A DNA stretch of 64,000 nt from contig NZ_JENB01000024.1 of the NCBI RefSeq assembly GCF_000708715.2, positions 29,222-93,221 on the forward strand. Reading direction: 5' to 3'. Shown one piece after another: positions 1 to 9,023 of the stretch. The first letter of the stretch is position 1. Each line of letters begins with the position of its first letter. A program made the position numbers and the translations under genes. The notes beneath the pieces were generated by a model. The model ran no database searches. It worked only from the letters and a program-made list of their open reading frames with translations, and had not been told where the DNA came from. This DNA comes from Pseudomonas putida W15Oct28. GTDB taxonomy: Bacteria; Pseudomonadota; Gammaproteobacteria; Pseudomonadales; Pseudomonadaceae.

Positions 1-552
1 CGGGCCTGCCAGATCGCGCAGCTGGGTCATGGCCAGCCCCGCATAGCCGCAGGGGTTGATTCGGCGGAATGGCGCAAGGTCCATGTCCACGTTCAGGGCA
101 AGGCCGTGGAACGAACGGCCGTTGCGAATTCGCAGGCCGAGGGAGGCAATCTTCGCTCCGTCGACATAGACGCCCGGGGCATCGGGCTTGGCCGATGCCT
201 GCACGTCGTAACTGGCGAGCAGGCCGATCAGGGCCTGTTCGATACGGCTGACCAACTCGCGTACGCCAAAGCCAAGCCGGCGCACGTCCAGCAGCAGATA
301 GGCAACCTGCTGACCGGGGCCATGGTAGGTCACCTGGCCGCCGCGGTCGGTCTGCACCACCGGGATATCGCCCGGCACCAGCAGGTGCTCGGCCTTGCCG
401 GCCTGGCCCTGGGTGAAGACTGCGGGGTGCTCGACCAGCCAGATTTCATCCTGGCTGTCCGGGCTGCGCTGCTCGGTAAAGCGACGCATGGCCTCCAGCA
501 CCGGTTCGTAGGGCTGCAGGCCAAGCTCGCGAAAACCGAGACAGGCGGACAT
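1..552 (-). CDS. lipB: Octanoyltransferase LipB (3' end beyond window)
   Basis: This enzyme moves the octanoyl group from octanoyl-ACP to lipoyl domains, the first step of protein lipoylation in the cytoplasm. The frame is open from an ATG at 550-552 to the window edge (184 codons). Near the edge it reads the NPCGYAG motif that carries the family's catalytic cysteine, and upstream the GGQVTYHGPGQ segment typical of LipB. The ATG overlaps the TGA of the upstream DUF493 gene by one base, so the two are probably translationally coupled. The C-terminus is missing only because the window ends; lipA would be expected just beyond. Confidence 0.95.
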   Translation of the reverse strand, partial: MSACLGFRELGLQPYEPVLEAMRRFTEQRSPDSQDEIWLVEHPAVFTQGQAGKAEHLLVPGDIPVVQTDRGGQVTYHGPGQQVAYLLLDVRRLGFGVRELVSRIEQALIGLLASYDVQASAKPDAPGVYVDGAKIASLGLRIRNGRSFHGLALNVDMDLAPFRRINPCGYAGLAMTQLRDLAGP

Positions 553-827
553 CAGAGCACCATTTTCACGATGCCGGTAGCGCGCAGGGCGCTATTGATG
601 TCGTGCAACTGGTCTTCGCTGGTGGCAACGATGTGCAATTGCACGGTGGTGTACTTGCCTTCCTTGCTCTGGCGCTCAGCCAAGGACTTCATGTCGACCT
701 CGGCATATTTCATCAGGATCTCGACGACCGTGTCCTTGAAATGGACAACGGTATCGCCGATCACCTTGATCGGGTAATCAGCGCAAGGGAATTCGATCTT
801 GTGCGACTTGACGTCTGGTTCGCTCAT
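552..827 (-). CDS. ybeD: DUF493 (YbeD/UPF0250) family protein
   Basis: A small cytoplasmic protein of 91 residues, the usual size for YbeD, an ACT-like alpha/beta fold of unclear biochemical role that is commonly coupled to lipB. The sequence starts MSEPDVKSHKIEFPC and ends GIVKMVL. Its stop codon overlaps the lipB start by one base. Conserved linkage to dacC on one side and lipB on the other supports a role connected with lipoate metabolism or its regulation, but that is inference. Confidence 0.9.
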   Translation of the reverse strand: MSEPDVKSHKIEFPCADYPIKVIGDTVVHFKDTVVEILMKYAEVDMKSLAERQSKEGKYTTVQLHIVATSEDQLHDINSALRATGIVKMVL

Positions 828-900
828 GGCGGAAACGGCCTCGTAAGCCGTGGCAACAACAACGCCCCCGCAAGGAACGCGGGGGCATGCAGGTCACGTA

Positions 901-2061
901 TCAGTTGAACAACCCGAAGAAGAATAGACGGATGCTATCCCACATACGGCGGAAGAAACCACCTTCCTCGACGCCATCGAGGGCGATCAGGTCGGCGCTG
1001 TGAACCACTTTCTCGTCCAGTTTGACTTCCACTTTGCCGATCACGTCACCTTTGGCGATTGGCGCGGTGAGCTGCGGGTTCATGGTCATCGAAGCCTGCA
1101 GGCGCTTAAGCTGGCCTTTAGGCATAGTCATGGTCAGGTCATCAGCCAGGCCAGCCTTGATCTGGCTGGTGGCGCCCTTCCAGACCGGGGCCTGGGTCAG
1201 CTCGGTGCCCTTCTGGTAGAAGGTCTGGGTTTCGAAGAAGCGGAAACCGTAGGTCAGCAGCTTCTGGGTCTCGGCAGCACGCGACTGCTCGCTGTTGGTG
1301 CCGAACACCACGGCGATCAGGCGCTGGCCATCGCGAACGGCCGAAGCCACCATGCAGTAGCCGGCTTCGTCAGTATGGCCGGTCTTCAGGCCATCGACGG
1401 TCTTGTCACGCCACAGCAGCAGGTTGCGGTTAGGCTGCTTGATGTTGTTCCAGAAGAACTCTTTCTGCGAGTAGATGGCGTAGTGGGCCGGGTCGACGGT
1501 GATGATCGCACGGGCCAGGGTTGCCATGTCATGCGCCGACGAGTAGTGCTCCGGGTTCGGCAGGCCGGTCGGGTTCATGAAGTGGCTGTTGCTCATGCCC
1601 AGGTCGGCAGCCGTCTTGTTCATCATGTCGGCAAAGGCATCTTCGCTGCCGGCGATGTGCTCGGACAGGGCGACCGAGGCGTCGTTGCCGGACTGGATGA
1701 TGATGCCGTGCAGCAGGTCGCTGACAGTCACCTGGCTGCCGACCTTGATGAACATGCGCGAACCGCCGGTACGCCAGGCGTTTTCGCTGACGGTAACCGG
1801 GTCGTTCTCACCGATCTGGCCGCGGCGGATGTCCAGGGTGGCGATGTAGGCGGTCATCAGCTTGGTCAGGCTGGCTGGCGGCAGACGCTCGTCACCGTTG
1901 TTCTCGACCAGCACGTTGCCGCTGGACGCGTCCATGAGTACGTAGGACTTGGCTGCCAGTTGCGGTGGCGCCGGCGTCATCTGCTCTGCCGCGAAGGCGG
2001 CAGGCGTGATCATCAGCAGTACAGGCAGGCAAAGTCGTTTGGCAAGGTTGGTGATGTTCAT
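901..2061 (-). CDS. dacC: D-alanyl-D-alanine carboxypeptidase (PBP5/6 type)
   Basis: A periplasmic, membrane-anchored penicillin-binding protein that removes the terminal D-Ala from peptidoglycan pentapeptides. The chosen start (ATG 2059-2061, preceded by GAGAGACGG) gives 386 residues; an upstream in-frame start would add 15 residues with no signal character. A signal peptide ending near AAFAAEQ is visible. The catalytic motifs are SLTK (Ser64, Lys67), SGN in SGNDASVAL, and KTG in LKTGHTDEAGY. The C-terminal amphipathic stretch (residues about 365-386, RRMWDSIRLFFFGLF) is the usual membrane anchor. An REP pair separates it from rlpA upstream, so it may have its own promoter. Some annotations call this gene dacA. 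Confidence 0.95.
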   Translation of the reverse strand: MNITNLAKRLCLPVLLMITPAAFAAEQMTPAPPQLAAKSYVLMDASSGNVLVENNGDERLPPASLTKLMTAYIATLDIRRGQIGENDPVTVSENAWRTGGSRMFIKVGSQVTVSDLLHGIIIQSGNDASVALSEHIAGSEDAFADMMNKTAADLGMSNSHFMNPTGLPNPEHYSSAHDMATLARAIITVDPAHYAIYSQKEFFWNNIKQPNRNLLLWRDKTVDGLKTGHTDEAGYCMVASAVRDGQRLIAVVFGTNSEQSRAAETQKLLTYGFRFFETQTFYQKGTELTQAPVWKGATSQIKAGLADDLTMTMPKGQLKRLQASMTMNPQLTAPIAKGDVIGKVEVKLDEKVVHSADLIALDGVEEGGFFRRMWDSIRLFFFGLFN

Positions 2062-2251
2062 CCGTCTCTCGAAAATCGCTAATGGTCTGAGATGTTCCCT
2101 GGGCAAGATCGTGTGCCCAGCGCCAGTCAGTCTAGTTTTATGGCCGGTGGCCTGGCCCGCGCATGTGCGGCTTTATGTCGCTGCGGGCAAAAGCCGTCAT
2201 TGTACATGGCCGCGCCCGGCAATTCATGACAAAACCGACAGTTTGGTGTTG

Positions 2252-2323
2252 CCTCCTTCGCGGGCACGCCCGCTCCCACAGGGTGTCGCCTACCCCTGTG
2301 GGAGCGGGCGTGCCCGCGAAGAA
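2252..2323. repeat. REP pair (TCGCGGG-type) between rlpA and dacC
   Basis: Two inverted copies of the Pseudomonas REP palindrome (TTCGCGGGCACGCCCGCTC and its complement) separated by about 10 bases. The pair can form a long cruciform or hairpin. It lies downstream of rlpA and upstream of dacC, where it may act as a transcript stabiliser or attenuator. Confidence 0.9.
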
Positions 2324-2333
2324 GACGACGCGG

Positions 2334-3335
2334 TCAGTCAGCTGTGACCAGCTTGGCCTGCCCCAAGTTCGCCAGGCGGATGCTGTCTTGTGCTTGCTGG
2401 ATCTCGCCCTGGCTGCCGATTGGCCCCAGGCGCACGCGGTGCAGGGTCTGCTGGTTACGCACGATCGAGCTGATGAACACCGGTGCACTGACCATGGTGC
2501 TTAGCTTGGAGCGCAGCAGTTCGGCGGCGTCCGGGTTGGCAAAGGCGCCTACCTGCAAGAAGCTGCCGCCATTGCCGCCAGGTACGTTGTTGCCCCCCAC
2601 CTGCACCGGCACCACCGGCGCTGCATGCTGCTGGGCCGGCGGGGTCCATTGCTCGACACGCCCGGTAGTGGCCGGGATTGCCTGGGTCTGCGCCATCTGC
2701 GGCTCTTTCAGCACCATCGGCGGCGTCTGGCCACGCTGGGCCCACCACTGCTGCGGGTCGATACCCTCGACGCGCACATGCGCCGTGCCGGTCTCGGCAT
2801 AGCCGAGTTTTTTCGCCGCCGCGTAGGACAGGTCGATGATGCGGTCGGAATAGAACGGGCCACGGTCATTCACCCGCAGGACCACGCTACGGCCGTTGGC
2901 CAGGTTGGTCACCCGCACGTAGGCCGGCAGCGGCAAGGTCTTGTGCGCCGCGCTCATGCCATACAGGTCGTACAGCTCGCCGTTGGCGGTGTTCTGGCCG
3001 TGGAACTTGGTGCCGTACCACGACGCGGTGCCCTCGGCGCGGTAATTGCGCGAGTCCTGCATCGGGTAGTAGGTCTTGCCCAGCACCGTGTAGGGGTTGG
3101 CCTTGTAGTTACCGGTGTGCACGGTCGGCGTGGCGTCGGGGATCTTGTTCACATCCACATCCCACCACGGCGCGCCGTCCTTGTGGGCCCGGTTGATGTC
3201 CAGCCCCGGCTGGGTACGTACGACGTTGCCACTGCTTTGCTGGGTCGGGCGGCTGGATGAACAGCTGGCCAGCACCACACCAACGGCGAGGCAGGTCAAC
3301 AGCTTGAAGGAATTGGCAGAAATGATTGCGCGCAT
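2334..3335 (-). CDS. rlpA: Septal ring lytic transglycosylase / rare lipoprotein A
   Basis: An outer-membrane lipoprotein that cleaves peptide-free (denuded) glycan strands at the division site. Its 333 residues start with a lipoprotein signal whose lipobox VLASC places the lipidated cysteine at residue 25. The double-psi beta-barrel domain follows from about residue 100 (GTASWYGTKFHGQNTANGE, then RVNDRGPFY). A C-terminal SPOR domain (about 255-333, SFLQVGAFANPDAAELL) targets denuded glycan. The ATG overlaps the mltB stop by one base (TAATG), so the pair is coupled. Confidence 0.95.
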   Translation of the reverse strand: MRAIISANSFKLLTCLAVGVVLASCSSSRPTQQSSGNVVRTQPGLDINRAHKDGAPWWDVDVNKIPDATPTVHTGNYKANPYTVLGKTYYPMQDSRNYRAEGTASWYGTKFHGQNTANGELYDLYGMSAAHKTLPLPAYVRVTNLANGRSVVLRVNDRGPFYSDRIIDLSYAAAKKLGYAETGTAHVRVEGIDPQQWWAQRGQTPPMVLKEPQMAQTQAIPATTGRVEQWTPPAQQHAAPVVPVQVGGNNVPGGNGGSFLQVGAFANPDAAELLRSKLSTMVSAPVFISSIVRNQQTLHRVRLGPIGSQGEIQQAQDSIRLANLGQAKLVTAD

Positions 3336-4345
3336 TACTTGACGCCCCGTGCTTGAACCAGCTGTTGCGCAAGCTGATGCACCGCCATGGCATACATCAC
3401 GCTGCGGTTGTAGCGAGTGATCGCGTAGAAATTCTTGAGACCCAACCAGTACTCGGGGCCATTGTCGCCCTCAAGGCGGAAGGCCGTGACCGGCAGATCA
3501 TCGCGCAGCGAATCATGAACCGACCAGCCAAGCGCGCGCAACTCCCCTACCGTTTTCACCGGTTCGATGCCGGTGGTCAGGCCTTGGTCGGCTCGTGCAC
3601 CGTCCACCCAGGCGCGGCTGACCACGCCCCCGCCTGCCACCCAGCCATGGCGCTTGAAGTAGCTGGCGACGCTGCCGATGGCATCGTCCGGGTTGTTCCA
3701 GATATTGATGTGGCCATCGCCGTCGAAGTCCACCGCGTAGTTGCGAAAACTGCTCGGCATGAACTGCGGCAGGCCCATGGCGCCGGCATAGGAGCCTTTG
3801 AGCGTGAGCGGGTCGAGCTGCTCATCACGGGCCAGCAGCAGGAATTCGCGCAGTTCCTTGCGGAAGAACTCGGCCCGCGGCGGGTAGTCGAAGCCCAGGG
3901 TCGACAGCGCGTCGATCACCCGGTAGTTGCCGGTGTTGCGGCCAAAGAACGTTTCCACGCCGATGATCGAAACAATGTACTGCGCCGGCACGCCGTATTC
4001 CTGCTCGGCACGGGCCAGCACGGCCTCGTGCTGGCGCCAGAAGTCCACACCACGGGCAATGCGCGCGTCGGTGAGGAACATCGGCCGGTAGTCCTTCCAG
4101 GGCTTGACCTTTTCGGCCGGGCGCGAGATGGCGTCGAGGATCGACTGCTTGCGCTGCACTTCACGGAAGACGCCCATCAGTTGCTCAGGGGCAAAACCAT
4201 GGTCGCGGCTCATTTCGCCAACGAACTCGGCCACCTGCGGTGAGCCTTGATAATCGCCGGCATGGGCCAGCTGTACAGCGCCGAACAGGCCCACCGCGCC
4301 GATCCACGGCGCACAACGGGCAGCCCAGTTACGCACTGCTTGCAT
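3335..4345 (-). CDS. mltB: Membrane-bound lytic murein transglycosylase B
   Basis: A periplasmic lytic transglycosylase that cleaves glycan with 1,6-anhydromuramic acid formation. The ATG at 4343-4345 follows an AAGGTGAAG ribosome-binding site and gives 336 residues with a clear signal peptide (through VQLAHAGDY). A longer start at 4381 would overlap the end of rodA and add residues without signal character. The catalytic glutamate lies in IIGVETFFGRNTG (Glu131). The later GAMGLPQFMPSSF and DFDGDGHINIWN segments are characteristic of the SltB/MltB family. The signal lacks an obvious lipobox cysteine, so it may be soluble (SltB1-like). Confidence 0.93.
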   Translation of the reverse strand: MQAVRNWAARCAPWIGAVGLFGAVQLAHAGDYQGSPQVAEFVGEMSRDHGFAPEQLMGVFREVQRKQSILDAISRPAEKVKPWKDYRPMFLTDARIARGVDFWRQHEAVLARAEQEYGVPAQYIVSIIGVETFFGRNTGNYRVIDALSTLGFDYPPRAEFFRKELREFLLLARDEQLDPLTLKGSYAGAMGLPQFMPSSFRNYAVDFDGDGHINIWNNPDDAIGSVASYFKRHGWVAGGGVVSRAWVDGARADQGLTTGIEPVKTVGELRALGWSVHDSLRDDLPVTAFRLEGDNGPEYWLGLKNFYAITRYNRSVMYAMAVHQLAQQLVQARGVK

Positions 4346-4362
4346 GAAATTCTTCACCTTAT

Positions 4363-5505
4363 TCAAACCTGCGCGATCCATTTGCGGTGCGTATGGATCG
4401 ACATCAGAACGCCAAACGCTGACAGCAGCGTCACCAACGATGTTCCGCCATAGCTGATGAAGGGTAGCGGCACGCCCACCACGGGCAGGAGGCCGCTGAC
4501 CATCCCGATATTGACGAACACGTATACAAAGAAGGTCATGGTCAGGCTGCCCGCGAGCAGCTTGCCGAACAGGGTCTGCGCCTGGGCGGTGATCATCAGG
4601 CCACGGCCGATCAGCAGCAGGTAGACGATAAGCAGCAGGCAGATGCCGACCAGGCCGAACTCCTCGCCCAGTACGGCGATAATGAAGTCGGTGTGGCTTT
4701 CAGGCAGAAAGTCCAGGTGCGACTGGGTGCCGAGCAACCAACCCTTGCCGAATACCCCGCCCGAGCCGATCGCCGCCTTGGACTGGATGATGTTCCAACC
4801 CGTGCCCAACGGGTCGCTTTCCGGGTCGAGGAAGGTCAGTACCCGCTGTTTCTGGTAGTCGTGCATGACGAAGAACCACATCGCCACCGCCACCGGCACC
4901 GCCGCCGCCAGCACGCTGAGGATCCAGCGCCAGCGCAGGCCACCCATGAACAGCACGAAGGCGCCGGAGGCGAGAATCAGCAGCGCCGTGCCCAGGTCGG
5001 GCTGGCGCACGATCAGGATGAACGGTACGCCGATCAGCACCAGGCTGATGGCCACGTGCTTCAAGTGCGGCGGCAAGGTGCGCTTGGACAGGTACCAGGC
5101 GATGGTCGCCGGCATGATGATCTTCATGAATTCCGAGGGCTGGAAGCGGATCACCCCGGGGATGTTGATCCAGCGCGTGGCACCCATGGCGTTGTGGCCC
5201 ATCACGTCCACCACCACCAGCAACAGCACCCCGGCCAGGTAGGCCAGCGGCACCCAGCGGGCCATGAAGCGTGGTTCCAGCTGGGCGATGACGAACATCG
5301 ACACAAGGCCGATGCCGAACGAGGTGGCCTGCTTGAGCAACAGGTCCCAGTTCTTGCCACTGGCCGAATAGAGCACGAACAGGCTGCCGGCCGCGAGGGT
5401 CAGCAGAATGACCAGCAAGGGGCCGTCGATATGGATGCGCTGCAGAAAGCTGGCGCGCCGACGCATCACATCCTCACTGGAGAGCATGCGATCGAAATTG
5501 TTCAT
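4363..5505 (-). CDS. rodA: Rod-shape peptidoglycan glycosyltransferase RodA
   Basis: A SEDS-family polytopic inner-membrane protein that polymerises lipid II during lateral wall growth with PBP2. The 380 residues include about ten hydrophobic segments. The family signature near the end (GVPLPFISYGGTSLV) and the QPDLGTALL segment are visible. The ATG at 5503-5505 overlaps the pbpA stop by one base; a GTG two codons upstream is the alternative. It sits directly behind its partner PBP2 gene, as in most rod-shaped Proteobacteria. Confidence 0.96.
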   Translation of the reverse strand: MNNFDRMLSSEDVMRRRASFLQRIHIDGPLLVILLTLAAGSLFVLYSASGKNWDLLLKQATSFGIGLVSMFVIAQLEPRFMARWVPLAYLAGVLLLVVVDVMGHNAMGATRWINIPGVIRFQPSEFMKIIMPATIAWYLSKRTLPPHLKHVAISLVLIGVPFILIVRQPDLGTALLILASGAFVLFMGGLRWRWILSVLAAAVPVAVAMWFFVMHDYQKQRVLTFLDPESDPLGTGWNIIQSKAAIGSGGVFGKGWLLGTQSHLDFLPESHTDFIIAVLGEEFGLVGICLLLIVYLLLIGRGLMITAQAQTLFGKLLAGSLTMTFFVYVFVNIGMVSGLLPVVGVPLPFISYGGTSLVTLLSAFGVLMSIHTHRKWIAQV

Positions 5506-7394
5506 CACAGGGCCGATTCCTGGGTAACGGTGGCAGGCACGAACTCGGGCTTGAGCCGGCCGTTTTCGTCGAGCAGCCAGGCGTCCATGATCTGGCGTAC
5601 CACGGGCGCAGCGACACCCGAGCCGGACTCACCGTTCTCGACCATCACCGAAATCACGATCTTCGGGTTATCGGCCGGGGCAAAGGCGACGAACAGGGCG
5701 TGGTCGCGGTGGCGCTCCTGAAGCTTGTTGCGGTCGTACTTCTCGCCCTGCTTGATCGCCACCACCTGGGCGGTACCGCTCTTGCCGGCAATGCGGTACT
5801 GGGCGCCGGCGGCAGCCTTGCGCGCAGTACCTCGGGCGCCGTGCATCACCTGCTCCATGCCATGGGTGACCTTGGCCCAGTCGGACTTGTCACGCAGCAT
5901 GATGTTTTCCATGGGGTTGTCGTCCACTGGCGCCTGGCCTTCGATGGTCTTGGCCAGGTGCGGGCGGTTCCACACGCCCTTGTTGGCGATCAGCGCAGTG
6001 GCCTGAGCCAGCTGCAGCGGCGTGGCCTGCATGTAGCCCTGGCCGATACCGAGAATCAGGGTTTCACCGGGGAACCACGCCTGGCGGCGGGTGGCGCGCT
6101 TCCATTCGCGCGACGGCATCAACCCGGCAGACTCCTCGAACATATCGAGGGAAACCCGCTGGCCGATGCCGAACTTGTTCATGTAGCTGGACAGCCGATC
6201 GATGCCCATCTTGTGCGCAAGGTCGTAGAAGTAGGTGTCGTTGGAACGCATGATCGCGGTGTCCAGGTCGACCCAGCCATCGCCGGAGCGGTTCCAGTTA
6301 CGGTACTTGTGGTCATAGTTGGGCAGTTGGTAATAGCCCGGGTCGAACACCCGGCTGCTGGCATTGACCACGCCACTGTCCAGGCCAGCGATGGCCACCG
6401 CCGGCTTGATGGTCGAACCGGGCGGGTACAGGCCACGCAGAACGCGGTTGAACAGCGGGCGGTCGATCGAATCGCGCAGTTCGGCGTAGGCCTTGAAGCT
6501 GATGCCGGTGACGAACAGGTTGGGGTCGAAGCTTGGCTGGCTGACCATCGCCAGCACCTCGCCGGTGCGTGGGTCGAGTGCCACCACTGCGCCACGTCGG
6601 CCACCCAGGGCGGCCTCGGCGGCTTCCTGCAGCTTGATGTCCAGGCTCAGCACAATATCCTTCCCCGGTTTCGGGTCGGTGCGCTTGAGCACCCGTAGCA
6701 CGCGGCCTCGGGCGTTGGTCTCGACTTCCTCGTAGCCAACCTGGCCGTGCAGGGCGTCTTCGTAGAAGCGCTCGATGCCGGTCTTGCCGATATGGTGGGT
6801 ACCGCTGTAGTTCACCGGGTCGAGGGTTTTCAGCTCTTTCTCGTTGATGCGCCCCACATAACCCACCGAATGGGCGAAATGCGCCCCCTGCGGGTAATGC
6901 CGCACCAGCTGGGCCACCACTTCCACGCCTGGCAGGCGGAACTGGTTCACCGCCACCCGGGCGATCTGCTCTTCGTTGAGCTCGAACAGGATTGGCACCG
7001 GCTCGAACGGCCGACGCCCCTGACGCATGCGCTTCTCGAACAGGGCCCGGTCGTCGGCCGTCAGCTCCAGCACTTCGACGATGGTGTCCAGCACTTCCTG
7101 CCAGTTACCCGCACGTTCGCGGGTCATCGACAGGCTGAAGCTGGGCCGGTTGTCGGCAACGATCACCCCGTTGCGGTCGAAGATCAGCCCGCGGGTCGGC
7201 GGGATCGGCTGCACGTGCACCCGGTTGTTCTCCGACAGCGTCGAGTGATAGTCGTACTGGATGATCTGCAGGTAGTACAGCCGCGCGATCAGCACGCAAA
7301 TAAGCAGCATGATCGCAACCGCGCCGACCACGACGCGGTTGCGCACCAGGCGGGCGTCTTTCTCGTGGTCCTTGAGGCGGATCGGCTGCGACAT
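5505..7394 (-). CDS. pbpA: Penicillin-binding protein 2 (elongasome transpeptidase)
   Basis: A class B PBP of 629 residues anchored by one N-terminal transmembrane helix (about residues 22-46). It cross-links peptidoglycan made by RodA. After the pedestal domain come the transpeptidase motifs: STIK in LYPPGSTIKPAVAI with the acyl-accepting Ser near residue 330, SND in IMRSNDTYFYD, and KSG in IAGKSGTAQVV. The stop overlaps the rodA start. The gene is also called mrdA. It lies 16 bases after rlmH within a single minus-strand transcription unit. Confidence 0.96.
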   Translation of the reverse strand: MSQPIRLKDHEKDARLVRNRVVVGAVAIMLLICVLIARLYYLQIIQYDYHSTLSENNRVHVQPIPPTRGLIFDRNGVIVADNRPSFSLSMTRERAGNWQEVLDTIVEVLELTADDRALFEKRMRQGRRPFEPVPILFELNEEQIARVAVNQFRLPGVEVVAQLVRHYPQGAHFAHSVGYVGRINEKELKTLDPVNYSGTHHIGKTGIERFYEDALHGQVGYEEVETNARGRVLRVLKRTDPKPGKDIVLSLDIKLQEAAEAALGGRRGAVVALDPRTGEVLAMVSQPSFDPNLFVTGISFKAYAELRDSIDRPLFNRVLRGLYPPGSTIKPAVAIAGLDSGVVNASSRVFDPGYYQLPNYDHKYRNWNRSGDGWVDLDTAIMRSNDTYFYDLAHKMGIDRLSSYMNKFGIGQRVSLDMFEESAGLMPSREWKRATRRQAWFPGETLILGIGQGYMQATPLQLAQATALIANKGVWNRPHLAKTIEGQAPVDDNPMENIMLRDKSDWAKVTHGMEQVMHGARGTARKAAAGAQYRIAGKSGTAQVVAIKQGEKYDRNKLQERHRDHALFVAFAPADNPKIVISVMVENGESGSGVAAPVVRQIMDAWLLDENGRLKPEFVPATVTQESAL

Positions 7395-7410
7395 CTGACT
7401 GCTTACAGGC

Positions 7411-7878
7411 TCATTTGTGGTAAGGGTGCCCGGACAACACGGTCCAGGCGCGGTAGATCTGCTCGCCGATGAGTATCCTTACCAACGGGTGCGGCAGGGT
7501 CAGCGGCGACAGCGACCAGCGTTGCTCGGCGCGCGCGCAAACCTCAGGCGCCAGGCCTTCCGGGCCGCCCACCATCAAATTCACCGTGCGCGCATCCAGG
7601 CGCCAGCGGTCCAGCTCGGTCGCCAGCTGCTCGGTGCTCCAGGGCTTGCCATGGACCTCGAGGGTGACAATGCGTTCCCCAGGCTGAACCTTGCTCAGCA
7701 TGGCTTCGCCCTCCTGACGGATCAGGCGGGCGACGTCGGCATTCTTGCCACGGGTGTTCAGCGGGATTTCCACCAGCTCCAGCGACAGCTCGGCGGGCAG
7801 GCGCTTGGCATATTCATGCCAGCCTTCCTCGACCCACTTCGGCATGCGCGAGCCGACCGCGATCAGACGCAGACGCAC
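7411..7878 (-). CDS. rlmH: 23S rRNA (pseudouridine1915-N3)-methyltransferase RlmH
   Basis: A SPOUT-class methyltransferase that methylates pseudouridine 1915 in helix 69 of 23S rRNA. It is 155 residues, the standard length. It begins with GTG (7876-7878) reading MRLRLIAVGSRMPKW. The C-terminal knot that binds SAM shows VGGPEGL and the terminal RAWTVLSGHPYHK. It lies 9 bases after rsfS, another ribosome-associated gene, a pairing that is strongly conserved. Confidence 0.96.
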   Translation of the reverse strand: MRLRLIAVGSRMPKWVEEGWHEYAKRLPAELSLELVEIPLNTRGKNADVARLIRQEGEAMLSKVQPGERIVTLEVHGKPWSTEQLATELDRWRLDARTVNLMVGGPEGLAPEVCARAEQRWSLSPLTLPHPLVRILIGEQIYRAWTVLSGHPYHK

Positions 7879-7887
7879 GACGCTTCC

Positions 7888-8319
7888 TTATTCCCGGTCT
7901 TTGATCTTGTCATCGAAGTAGGCGCTGGCGTTTTCCGGGCTGTGATGCTTGGCATCAGCAGCACGGCTCTGCTCGGCACCCGCCCACAGACGCTCCAGGT
8001 CGTAGAACTGGCGGGCAGCGGCAGTCATCATGTGCACGATGACGTCGTTGAGGTCCAGCAGTACCCAGTCGCTGTCGCCCTTGCCTTCTTCGCCCAGCGG
8101 CTGCGCGCCTTGTTTCTTGACCGCTTCACGGACCTTTTCCAGCATCGCGTTGATCTGGCGGTTGGAGGTACCGGTGGCAATGATCATGTAGTCGGTCAGG
8201 CTGTGCTTTTCGCGCACGTCGATAACCTGGATGTCCAGGGCCTTGACGTCTTCCAGAGCGCTAATGGTCAGTTTGACCAGTTCTTCGCCACTGATGCCAT
8301 TGGTTTTCTGCTTGCTCAT
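7888..8319 (-). CDS. rsfS: Ribosomal silencing factor RsfS
   Basis: RsfS binds uL14 and blocks joining of the ribosomal subunits when nutrients are scarce. The ATG at 8317-8319 gives 143 residues starting MSKQKTNGISGEELV. The DUF143 core includes YMIIATGTSNRQ and GDSDWVLLDLNDVIVHMM. The C-terminal extension (about residues 115-143, acidic and Ala-rich) is longer than in E. coli. The gene lies between nadD and rlmH on the same strand with short gaps. Confidence 0.95.
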   Translation of the reverse strand: MSKQKTNGISGEELVKLTISALEDVKALDIQVIDVREKHSLTDYMIIATGTSNRQINAMLEKVREAVKKQGAQPLGEEGKGDSDWVLLDLNDVIVHMMTAAARQFYDLERLWAGAEQSRAADAKHHSPENASAYFDDKIKDRE

Positions 8320-8362
8320 ATAAAACTCGTTCAACTCGTTGGATGAGGCGCCAGAGGCACCG

Positions 8363-9022
8363 TCAGTTAGGCGCACGATACAGTTCGTGCGCCTCGATGT
8401 AGGCCAGTACGGCGTCCGGCACCAGGAACCTCACCGATTTGCCGCTGGCCAGCAGCTGTCGGATCTGTGTAGCCGACACCGCAAGCGGCGTCTGCCAGAC
8501 GAACGAAATATTTCCCGCCGGGCCGGACATGGCGGCGGGATCGCTCTCCGAGCGCGCAGCCAGCAGGTTGCGCAGCTCGTCAGGGGGTTCTACGTCGGCA
8601 TCCGGCCGTTGCAGCACCAGGATGTGACAATGTTGCAGCAATTCTTCCCAGCGGTGCCAGCCAGGCAGGCCACAGAAGGCATCCCAGCCCAGCACCAGGA
8701 ACAGCTGGTCGTTGCCGGCCAGTTCGGCGCGGATCGATTCCAGCGTATCGATGGTGTAAGACGGCTTGTCCCGTTCCAGCTCGCGGGCATCGACGCTCAG
8801 GCAAGCAACGCCCTGCACTGCTTCGCGGACCATGGCCAGGCGATCCTGCGCGGCCACCTGCGGGGTGTCACGGTGCGGCGGCCGGGCGTTGGGCAACAGG
8901 CGCAGCTCGTCCAGCCCCATGAACTCGGCCACTTCCAGCGCGCTGCGCAGGTGGCCGATGTGCACGGGGTCGAAGGTGCCGCCTAGAATGCCGATGCGCC
9001 GGACTGCCTGGGCCTTGCTCAA
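8363..9022 (-). CDS. nadD: Nicotinate-mononucleotide adenylyltransferase
   Basis: This enzyme converts nicotinate mononucleotide and ATP to deamido-NAD in NAD synthesis. The 219 residues carry the nucleotidyltransferase signature GGTFDPVHIGHL at the N-terminus and the VSATQIRQLL motif near the C-terminus. The start appears to be TTG (9020-9022), one base after the proA stop; no ATG lies upstream of the first conserved motif in this frame. A weak start together with tight coupling suggests expression tied to translation of proA. Confidence 0.94.
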   Translation of the reverse strand: MSKAQAVRRIGILGGTFDPVHIGHLRSALEVAEFMGLDELRLLPNARPPHRDTPQVAAQDRLAMVREAVQGVACLSVDARELERDKPSYTIDTLESIRAELAGNDQLFLVLGWDAFCGLPGWHRWEELLQHCHILVLQRPDADVEPPDELRNLLAARSESDPAAMSGPAGNISFVWQTPLAVSATQIRQLLASGKSVRFLVPDAVLAYIEAHELYRAPN

Positions 9023-9023
9023 C